From positions 1-49,901 of the forward strand of contig JAWQRO010000188.1 of assembly GCA_033557835.1 (NCBI GenBank): a stretch of DNA of 49,901 nt. The letters run 5' to 3'. This DNA is from Helochares maculicollis. Its lineage: Eukaryota > Arthropoda > Insecta > Coleoptera > Hydrophilidae. Below, one piece after another: positions 42,501-49,901 of this stretch (position 1 is the first letter of the stretch; each line of letters begins with the position of its first letter). The notes beneath the pieces were generated by a model that was not told where the DNA came from, did not search any database, and saw nothing but the letters and a program-made list of their open reading frames with translations. A program made the position numbers and the translations under genes.

Positions 42501-45500
42501 TTAAAAATGCATATAGCATAAGTGACGGATGGAAGTAAAAACATTGCAGGTGTAGCTCTAAAAAGATCTCTGCTTTCAAATTATGCAGTTTGCGACATCT
42601 GCTTACATACAGGTGTGGACTAAAATTTGATTTGATATGGTTAAGATTTAATACAAAGAATTTGTATGTGAGATATCGAATCAGTTGGATTTTGTATGGG
42701 CAGATGGACCAACCTGTAGTCGATAAAAAAATCCATTGCAGGAGATTGAAAGCTCATCCAGTGGAAGGTGAATGTTTTAAAATAGTTTCTTCGGTGCATC
42801 AGATATATGAATTATGCATTTTCAAAGTGAAAGATGCGTCGCCATTTTGACCATGTTTATATTGCAGAGTTCACTTTAAAAATTTACATAAGATCAGCTG
42901 TTTGGTTTGAAGCAATGAAATTGAAGCTTTACTTATATCAAAGCTGTATAGGGTGGTCGAAAACTGTTGAATCGACTAAACATTAATTCTAAAAATCAGT
43001 TTCTATATCTAGATTACCTAAGGATAAGGAGGAGGAACAATTCATGGAGAGACTAATGACAATGGGCATAGATTGAGTCATCTGGCGGGAGTATTCAATG
43101 CAGTTACAAACAATTCTTAATAAACAGACAATAACTGAGACAAGTCTGGGGTAGGCTGAAAGAAAATATCACCATAGCAGTGAAAAACCACACTCAAAAT
43201 AAAGAAGGAATAACATAGACGAAGGAGTGGTCGCATGATGAATGCGAAAAGACAAAAAAACGAAAGAATGCAGACCAAATTATTTCTTTCAATTTAAAAC
43301 ACTACAGGAAGGCATATGAAAAGAAAAGAGAGACAAAGCATCATACAATATGTATAAAAAAAGTAGAAAGAATGAGTAGGTAAATACAAGACTGAGAGAT
43401 AGAATATTCAAACTGGTAAAACAAAAAGATGAAGTAAAAACAAGAAGCATAAAAATATAATCGGCAAAGCAGAGCATTACACAGAAAATTAGGAAATATG
43501 GAAGAAAGAGAAATGACACATGAGGATGATCATGGGCTATAAAAAAGTCTTTAACAACATCAAACACAGTGAAATAATAGAATTATTGGGAATATTGAAA
43601 ATGAGGGCTCATTACAAGCAAACAAAAGAAATCCCCTATCTCCACTAATAATCAATTTAGCTTTTGGAAATGCCATTAAGAGAGCAAAAGAAAATAAAAA
43701 GAATTCAATTGTTTATAGGATGCACATAAAAGGGTATATAGAGGTGTCACAATAACTGAAACTACATGAAGGTAGTAGGGACTGAAACCAATATAGGATT
43801 TTACCTATGAACAAAGCACCATAAATTTATGGAAGTAACTTCATTCATCTACCTGGGAGTAATAATGGAGAGGAATGTGAAAGAACGAATGAGATAGAAG
43901 AAAACCGAGGAATAGAGGGAGTGATTATTTGGAGGAGGATCCAGGAAATAAGAAAATAGATGATTAGAAATGAAGGGCGGGAGATAGAAGGGCGTAGCGA
44001 ATGATAACAAGATTAGTTCGCCTCATAATTAGAACTTTAAAAACGATATAAGATCTGAACGGTTTGATGATTTCAGCTCTGGCTCTCAGAAAATTAGGTT
44101 TAAAACAACAGATTTAATACAGAGGTGGGCGAAAAGTCAAGTTGAAACAATTAAGGTTTAATCTAAGGAAAATGCGAGTAAGGAATTAAGCTTGTTGGGC
44201 TTTTGTAAGGGGAATTGGACCTTCCTATAGGTAATTGTAGAAAAGTTTTGGCGTTATTGCACTTTCCTAAGAGGGCGTTATGGCTATTTTTAGAGTAATG
44301 CTGAGTTTTGTTTAAAAGATCTTGCAGCGAGAGTGGCAAGATTCGAATCAACAATTTAGGGAACGCCGCTTAGAAGGCTTAGCTTTAAGATTGGCAAGGT
44401 ACAACTGGAAATTATCTACCGGTGTCCATGGTTGCATCCAGATTCTTAACTGTCTTCAAGGTATACAATATCCAAACTAATTGTTTCTCTGAGATGCACA
44501 TATCTCAAAATCTTTGAGTAGTTGTCAAAGACCCTAGTAAAACTTTCTTTTGTTTTTTTTTACAGAAAACAACAGATCATCCCCGATTACAACTAACAAC
44601 AACCCGCAGAGGGTTTTTCACAACAGTTTTGACATTATCAACCCACTTGTCATCGACGAAGGTGGAGAGCAAAAGCGCAAACAACCTCCGATAGTTTTTA
44701 GGGCAGGTACACGAGAGGTGCACAATAAATTAGAAAAGCACAGGAGGGCGCATCTGAAAGAGTGCTTCGAAGGACTGAAAAAACAGCTCCCTCCAACGCC
44801 GGATGAGAAGAAGACTTCTAACCTAAGTATTTTGCATTCAGCTTTGAGGTTTATCCAACATTTGAAAAGAAAAGAACGAGAATTAGAACACGAGATGGAA
44901 AGGCTAGCGAGGGAAAAAATCGCTCACCAGCAAAAGTTGGCTGTTTTGAAGAAAGAAGTGGCTTCGCAATGTGATGTGGACTTTACCACTCTCCTTCCGG
45001 ACATCACCAGTCCTTCCCAGGGAGGTTCCACGACGTCCAGGGATATCCTAAGCCAAGAAGTTATCGGACATGCGGAAGTAAAGCATGAAACGACCCCAAC
45101 GTCATCTCCTGAAGCTAGATTAGTCCGGCCTGCTATTTCGAGACCTGTTGCCCCTGCCTCTACAAATGTAAATGGAGTGAAAGAGGTAAGAATGACTCTT
45201 TGTTGCCCTGAATGCAATCCCAATAAAAACAGTTTACAAAACGAATATGACGTTTTTATGTTATACAGATTGTTTCTTTGAGAAAACGATTTTTTTTAAA
45301 GAATTTAAGGTGCTGTTTCTGCTGAACCTTTGCTATTTTATTTGTGTTTATATATAATTTGATTTGTCAGCTGATGAGACAGTTAAAAAGCTACCTCAAC
45401 TTTGTAGTCAGTATTCTTATAAAAGAAAAACCTTGTATATACAGATATATAGATCTATTAAATTAATATTAATGTTTCCTTTAAATATAAATATACAAAC

Positions 45501-48500
45501 AAAATTTAGTTTACATTTGATGAAATTTTTGTTATTGTATTTTTATTTTTGATTTTATTTGTACTGTAGTTTTGTTTTGACAAATTATATGAAGTTTGGG
45601 GAACTATCTTGAGATAATTACCCACAGCTAACACCATATTTATGTATAAATTAAAATCTAATAAATTTATAAGGTATGTAATGTGTAAATCATTGATTTC
45701 TTCATGGTAATTTTCAAAGCTTTTTAGATAAACAGAGCTTTCAAGAATTCTTAAACTTTTTCAGTGTGCAATTTGTTTGAGCACTGCATATTGGCTGTGT
45801 GCACTATTTTTTAGTGTTTCGAATATACTAACTAGCAACATTCAATCAATTCAATAATTTAATTAATACTACGAACAAACGAAACCTGCATTGTACAAGC
45901 TACTAGGTTGTTCATAAAATTTTTAGGCTGATAAGAAAGAGCGTTGCTAGTAGCCTACATTTTTTTATGCTGATACACTCTTCATATGAACGTATGTGAA
46001 GTTACATTTATTCTGTCAGTTCATTGTTTGTTTACAAACCATTTAGTATCGATGTGTTACAGTATTTTTTTACAATAGAAAAATCAAGTATGGTGCAGTG
46101 ATTGACTTTTTATTTTCGGAAGGTTTAAAACCAAAGGAAATTTATGAACGAATGTTGAAAGTGATTGAAGACTCTTCCCCTTCAATTAATACACTAGGAA
46201 GATGGGTTGCTGAATTTAAACGTAGTTGTACAAGCCTTGAAGATAATCTAGATCAAGGACGTCTAAAACATCAACAACACCAGAAATTGTAGAAAAAATA
46301 CAGGATATCGTATTGAAAAATCGTCAAGTGATTGAAAGAAATTTTGCAGGAGCCTTATAGTAGGCATCTTATTGAGCAGTGCAAGCAATATTTTGACTGC
46401 AGTATTGGGTTGGCGAAAGCTGTGTGCAAAATGTGTGACGCATTCACTAAGAGTAGAACAAAAACACAATAGAATGCGACTTTCTCAGCAACATTTTCAA
46501 TAGAATAAAGTGGATTTTTTGCATAGATTCATCACTACAGATGAAACTGGGGTCTATCACCATGATCCTGAATCAAAACAAAAGGCTAAAGAGTTGTGTT
46601 AACCTGGTTCTTCGGCTTTGAAACGAGTACATGTCCAGAAACCGGCCAAAAAGGTGTTAGCATCAATTTTTCATATTTGATTAGGTCATCAGTGATTTTG
46701 TACTCTTACAATAGTGTTTATGAGACTTAAATAAAATTTGAAAAACTGAAGTTTAGATTTAGTAAAATTTTATACAGAATATATGGATAGTAAACTGTTA
46801 TATATAAAACATGTAAGAAAACCTTTTTATATTGATCAAAAGTTTTCTTACGGAATTAAGAATGCTTAAAATTATGACCACTCAGTTGGCAGCACCCACG
46901 TTAGAATTATAATCCAGAACACATAATAGTTTCTGCTTGCATAATCTTGTACATTCGTCTCTCTTCTATAATTTTACCAGCATAGATGAATATCTAGAAG
47001 ACAGCATTCAATCAAACATTGTTCTTGACATGCCATTTAATTGTCTATAATGTGCTTGATGACAAATTTCTATTTTTTTGAGAATTTATTCCATAAAGCT
47101 AATTTGTCAGTAGTTTAACTGTTACACATTTTTAAACTGAATTTATTTTTTTTTATAAGGAATAAACGGTTTGAAAGAGCATCTATCTTTCCATAGTAGA
47201 GCTTGTACTGAGCTTGTGCCATTATTTTACATTATATTAGATCGTCTCCCTCAGGCATCAGTATTGTGATGCATAAAAATCTATACATGTTTCATATTGA
47301 AGCAACCGAGTAACTGTTCGAATGGGATGTTTATTTATATATTATATGTTTTCGTGCATATTTCGTGTAATTATTTATCTGCTAGGTGATTTAATAAACT
47401 AATTCGTCTGTTAAGAAAATTAGAAAAATTAACTGCAAATTTAGATGAGCCTTAACACCTGAATTTTGTTTATAAAAGAAATGTTGTTCTGGCGTCAAAT
47501 TCATTCTTGACCGCAATATTACTGTAATCTGATACAGAAGTGCTTTGATCATCATATTTATATTTATTTTTAGAATTAATCGGTCTTTTGTAATATTTTC
47601 CAAAACGTCTTTATAGTTCAATAAATCATTTGATTAATAATCCTGTTTTATATCCTGTTTTATGTCTCTTGTAATATACTCTTCAGTAGTACATGACATT
47701 TTTAGAGCATTAGATAGATGGTAGTTAAATTGCATACTGTGCTCTATAATTTTATACCAAAAAAATTACTGGTTGTATGAAAATGAAAATTGTTGAAATG
47801 AAAATGCGATTATTTTGTTTTAAGTTTTTTTTTGTAATATAGTCATCTAACAATTCAATATGATTAGTCTAGTTTTGCCCTACAATTGAGATTCTGGCGG
47901 GACTACAAAATACTGATGTATAGGTGCTATAACTTCTTCATCTAATGAAAAACATTTTCCACAAAGAAATTGTTTCAAACTTTTGAAGAGATGAAAGTCG
48001 CTGGGAACCAAATCTGGGGATTAAGGGGAATGTTCAACCAAATTGTGCTTAATTCATTGAACTCACAACAGTTGTAGAAGCACGTCAGTGTCTTGAGGAG
48101 ACAAGATTCTTTTTTGTTTTGTAGCCTTTTTCACAAATAATTTTAATTTAACGATCCAAAAGGTCACAATAATATTGTGAATTAATAGTGTCTCATTTTT
48201 AAAGACAATTGCTCATAGTCTGCTTAGGAGGTAAACGACCAGTTTCAGTCCATAGTAAACTATCCTACTTCAACTTAGAATCATGTTGGTAGAAGGTATC
48301 AATTGTCATAAAACATTGCACAAAATCCTATTGAAATCATCTAAATTTGACTGAGAAACTTGTTTTCGATTCAGTTTTTGTTGAATTGTTAGTGCATGCA
48401 GCATTACTTTTCCAAAAACTATAGCATAATCGTTCATCTGAGATGGCTATAACATCGGCAACTTATCACGCAACTTGAATATTGTCTCTGCCTGTTGTGT

Positions 48501-48944
48501 GTGGTTCACATAGCGTGGCCTGCTCGTTTGTTAATGACATTTAGTACAGATCTACAAATGAATAAATACTACCTTACATCCTTTGTGTCATTGTCTTTCT
48601 TTACCAAGGTTACTAAGAAACACTCATGTATTTGTGTTACCTACAGTTACATGTTATTCTTTTACATGGAAGACCAAAAAAATTTTTATTTTTAGGGAAG
48701 CCAAGTCCAGACGGCGCTCTCTGTCCTTCCGGTGGGCTATCCAGTGAGCCAAGGATTAGTCTTACAAAAAGTGGCCCTCGTACCTAAAGGTCTGACTGAT
48801 TTATCGCCTCTCGTGTCCACGCCCGTCGCTCATTTCATAGCGGCGCCTCAGCAGTTGGGAGGCAAGATGGTGCCCCTAGTGAACGCCCAATATGTTGTGA
48901 AACCCACTGTAGTCGTCGTGAGTACGCCCTCGAGGCCGAGCTAA
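30544..48944 (+). CDS. Mnt: Mnt, Max-partner bHLH-zipper transcriptional repressor
   Basis: Three coding exons, 30544-30739, 44566-45185 and 48696-48944, join in frame (phase 1, then phase 0) to give 354 residues. Exon 1 encodes an N-terminal Sin3-interaction helix (MSIGGLDALLEAAKYIELQE) and a glutamine-rich stretch. Exon 2 carries the bHLH-zipper: a basic region GTREVHNKLEKHRRAHLKEC (about residues 112-131) with the His-Glu-Arg contact residues, a loop with KKTSNLSILHSALRFIQHLK, and a zipper EHEMERLAREKIAHQQKL. Exon 3 is a short valine/proline-rich C-terminus ending STPSRPS. Mnt pairs with Max, binds CACGTG E-boxes and recruits Sin3 corepressors, opposing Myc in growth control. The start may be 30544 or 30550; an ATG at 30538 is probably removed by the acceptor ending at 30543. 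Intron 1 is 13.8 kb and intron 2 is 3.5 kb, both full of repeats. The protein is shorter than vertebrate Mnt, so extra exons or isoforms may exist. Confidence 0.93.
31340..39270. repeat. degenerate ~370-bp tandem repeat array in Mnt intron 1
   Basis: About 20 diverged units run head to tail. Each has landmarks in the same order: CACTTTTGCTA, TTTTTAAACCTAACCTTACA, TTCAACACGTGCCA, TACAATGCAGC, GATAAACACTGAATTGACC, CAGAAATATTCCTTCTTCAT, CCCTGTTTTAGATTTT, CTTGCAGGATGTCC, ATCTTCACAACCAAATTAAC and CTGTATGGAATTTCGTAATT. Subtypes recur at about 1.12-1.15 kb: CCTGTTTTAG followed by the AGCTTTCACTTGC type at 32231 and 33352 (again at 36210), ATTGTCATAAAC-TTGAAG at 32011 and 33128 (again at 35988), and CCTGGAAACT at 32381 and 33530. 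That implies a three-unit higher-order repeat. Short open frames inside are chance. Some units are truncated or deleted (34.2-35.5 and 38.2-39.2 kb). Confidence 0.9.
37528..37665. repeat. second copy of the palindrome-associated element
   Basis: It interrupts the intronic array with CTATAGATGTTTATTTAGC, AGTCTTAACAGTTTCGCTT and AAAACGTCACTTCTGACGATG, matching 6485-6560 and the palindrome arm 6600-6620. Only one arm is present here. Confidence 0.7.
39271..39974. other. intron 1 sequence between the array and a mariner relic
   Basis: No firm feature. A 101-codon frame at 39747-40052 has no known N-terminal domain, though its last ~20 residues (AKIHDIIL) belong to the mariner relic, so the element may begin before 39975. 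Confidence 0.4.
39975..40690 (+). mobile_element. mariner relic in Mnt intron 1
   Basis: Plus-strand fragments in shifting frames give AKIHDIIL (about 40030), VVNIVHEF, KLCA-WVLRFLNTD, FWDSHRIIFLDYLEHGKRIN (about 40218-40275), HYELVP then SPDLGP (about 40395-40440), DYFLFPGLKKWVPGKRFHSN and DEIKMHTNVYFEGIE (about 40442-40545), and a tail ALDGDYVEE. The HDNA-type block is decayed to YHQNNVI. The order is that of a whole mariner catalytic region. Confidence 0.8.
40691..41258. other. intron 1 sequence, nothing recognised
   Basis: No coding frame, repeat landmark or RNA gene is seen in this stretch. Confidence 0.4.
41259..41753. mobile_element. possible MITE-like element
   Basis: It starts with AAGTAAAAATGTACCCGTAA and a TTTTTACTTTTGAACG block, and ends with TTTACTATACCTCGTATGCG then GGGAAAGTAAAAAC. 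The ends share an inverted GTTTTTACTTT motif. The inside is non-coding (CCCACTTCCGGTTTTCGAAT; a similar ACTTCCGGTTTTC occurs near 25852). The assignment is tentative. Confidence 0.35.
41740..42985. repeat. inverted, diverged copies of the ~370-bp repeat
   Basis: Units repeat every 361-374 bp (GAATTATGC at 42074, 42448 and 42809, each followed by TTTTCAAAGTG-like and CGCCATTTTGACCATG-like words). TTTAAAAATGCATATAGCATAAGTG at about 42503 is close to the reverse complement of the array word CACTTTTGCTACATGCATTTTTAAA (about 33572). This suggests the same family in opposite orientation. A further relic with AAACAATTAAGGTTTAATCT occurs at about 44140-44400, beyond a retroelement. Confidence 0.65.
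43180..44075 (+). mobile_element. non-LTR retrotransposon relic in Mnt intron 1
   Basis: Plus-strand frames with many stops give EEWSHDECEKRQKN (family W-DEEC), GKAEHYTEN-EIWKK (family LxxWKEYF region), MGYKKVFNNIKHSEIIELL (family KAFDS-I), LLEMPLREQKK (family LEMAIRE), and KFMEVTSFIYLGVIMERNVK (family FEVVNSFIYLG). The order matches the end of an endonuclease linked to a reverse transcriptase. It splits the diverged repeats at 41.7-44.4 kb. Confidence 0.75.
45902..46665 (+). mobile_element. mariner relic in Mnt intron 2
   Basis: A good N-terminal frame (46098-46292) reads VIDFLFSEGLKPKEIYERML, SPSINTLGRWVAEFKRSCTS, then LEDNLDQGR. It continues in shifted frames with EIVEKIQDIVLKNRQVIE, LCAKCVTHSLRVEQKHNRMR, DFLHRFITTDETGVYHHDPE and LKRVHVQKPAKKVLASIF (to about 46665). 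It then stops abruptly, so the second half, with two catalytic aspartates, is deleted. The 5' flank AGGTTGTTCATAAAATTTTT (about 45905) looks like its terminal repeat. Confidence 0.85.
46666..47884. other. Mnt intron 2 sequence, nothing recognised
   Basis: AT-rich sequence without a recognisable coding domain. Any remaining 3' end of the 45902 mariner is not identifiable here. Confidence 0.4.
47885..48460 (-). mobile_element. mariner relic in Mnt intron 2, minus strand
   Basis: Minus-strand blocks in shifting frames are: LLWTETGRLPPKQTMSNCL (about 48255-48200), DTINSQYYCDLLDR (about 48195-48150), KTKKNLVSSRH then an STTVVSSMN block (decayed HDNAPAHTS region, about 48115-48055), SPDLVPSDFHLFKSLKQFLC (about 48030-47970) with the third aspartate, and FSLDEEVIAPIHQYFVVPPES (about 47950-47890). 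The N-terminal domain is poorly preserved. Confidence 0.75.
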
Positions 48945-49707
48945 TAACGAAGAAATGCTGGGACAACTTCAAAAAACTTGTGATCTTATTAATTTATACG
49001 TTTAGTTACTCTACGCCTTTCACTTATTAATTTCTATTATTTAAAAATCTATCCAGAGAAGAACCTACAATGCGCAGTAAGTGCAGTAAGCAAAGTTGGC
49101 AAATCTTTTGGCATAAATTACCTAAACAAAACCACTCTAATTATTTATTTATCTTAGTTTCTTGTTTCATGAAGAATAGTTTACGTTTCTGTTATTGCTG
49201 TGTTTAGAATTTTATATATTTTATTTTAAATGTATTTATTGTATTTTTATATGCTTTATCGAAACATTCGAATGTATTACGATCTTCGTGTGTACCTTCT
49301 GTTGGATTCCACTACTTTTTGTTACTGCAGTTACTGCTACTTCACTTTTGTTTTAGTAAGGTATTTGTATACATGGCTGTTGTAATATCGTGGTGGAACG
49401 AGGGGCCGAAGCCACCCCCGGTCCAAAACTAGGATCTCTAGCTTTGTAAATACCGTTAGGATCTAGACTCATGTGTATATATTGATTAGTTTCTAAGTCT
49501 CTTATTATCATTATTATTATTATTAAATCGAAGCAAGGGCGTACAAAGGTGGCGCGGTTTCCAACAACGAAACGCTCGCCTCCTTTAGACGCCATCTTTT
49601 TTTATAGTACAGGAAATACAGAGAAAAAAGATGATTCCTTTCGATGAAGATTTAAAAAAAATCAAACTATTGTAAATTATTGCAAAAAAAATATATATAT
49701 AAATAAA
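48945..49707 (+). other. Mnt: Mnt 3' untranslated region
   Basis: It follows the Mnt stop codon. AATAAA lies at 49702-49707 in an A-rich context and is the most likely poly(A) signal; another AATAAA is at the very end of the window (49895-49900). Two Pumilio-type sites, TGTAAATA (49445-49452) and TGTATATA (49474-49481), lie 29 bp apart. The minus-strand frame at 49353-49595 is treated as a chance frame. Confidence 0.6.
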
Positions 49708-49901
49708 AAAACGATGTATTTTTAAATTGTGTTTAATTTTATTCTAAGTACGACCACACATTCTCTTGTCCTTTATCAATCTGTATTTTGTCTAGGTAAA
49801 TCATTAATTTAAAGTGTTAAGGGTGTGTTTACCTAGAAAAGGCATTGTTGAAAAGTTAAAATAGATATTCTCACAAGACAAATTTTCTACTTACAATAAA
49901 T

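Noticed and set aside
45364..45552. Possible extra Mnt exon downstream of exon 2
   Set aside because: The 62-codon frame is AT-driven, without domain similarity, and the exon 2 donor joins exon 3 in phase without it.
49353..49595. Minus-strand 80-codon frame starting MASKGGERFVVGN
   Set aside because: It lies entirely in the Mnt 3' UTR, includes a run of isoleucines from an ATT repeat and shows no domain.

Overview
The window looks like nuclear DNA of an insect. It is AT-rich, the coding genes have short spliced introns with GT/AG junctions, and the transposon mix (mariner, piggyBac, Jockey- and RTE-type non-LTR elements, a Penelope-like element) is typical of arthropods. A beetle is a guess only; nothing here fixes the order. 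There are no bacterial, CRISPR or rRNA features, and I recognised no tRNA.

Five genes can be supported. (1) 9196-10282 (+), four exons: a 287-residue protein assembled only from the helicase-free parts of RTEL1 (part of the first helicase lobe plus a harmonin-homology domain). (2) 10429-10897 (-) and (3) 11223-11694 (+): two small two-exon genes for secreted proteins, arranged head to head around a roughly 230-bp interval bounded by TATA boxes and holding several GATA-type sites. (4) 21652-23304 (+), three exons: LRRC47 (leucine-rich repeats plus a PheRS-type B3/B4 domain). (5) 30544-48944 (+), three coding exons: Mnt, the Max-partner bHLH-zipper repressor. It has a GC-rich promoter and probable non-coding first exon at 29.0-30.5 kb, a 13.8-kb first coding intron, a 3.5-kb second intron and a 3' UTR reaching about 49.7 kb.

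The rest is largely a graveyard of decayed mobile DNA. Mariner relics of several lineages lie at 3.4-5.6, 6.8-8.1, 8.4-8.8, 12.5-13.2, 14.7-14.95, 16.8-17.6, 40.0-40.7, 45.9-46.7 and 47.9-48.5 kb. A Penelope-like GIY-YIG relic lies at 5.85-6.4 kb beside AT microsatellites and a 50-nt palindrome. Two Jockey-type copies sit at 15.6-20.5 kb, the second split by a 1.49-kb insertion with a 7-bp target duplication. A piggyBac relic and an RTE fragment lie at 26.4-28.1 kb, and another non-LTR relic at 43.2-44.1 kb.

Mnt intron 1 is dominated by a degenerate tandem array (31.3-39.3 kb) of ~370-bp units with signs of a three-unit higher order of ~1.12 kb. More diverged copies of apparently the same family lie in the opposite orientation at 41.7-43.0 kb.

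The items most worth following are the intact-looking helicase-less RTEL1 derivative, the divergent secreted gene pair, the array inside Mnt whose unit can carry the CACGTG E-box that Mnt itself binds, and the unclassified 1.49-kb insertion.
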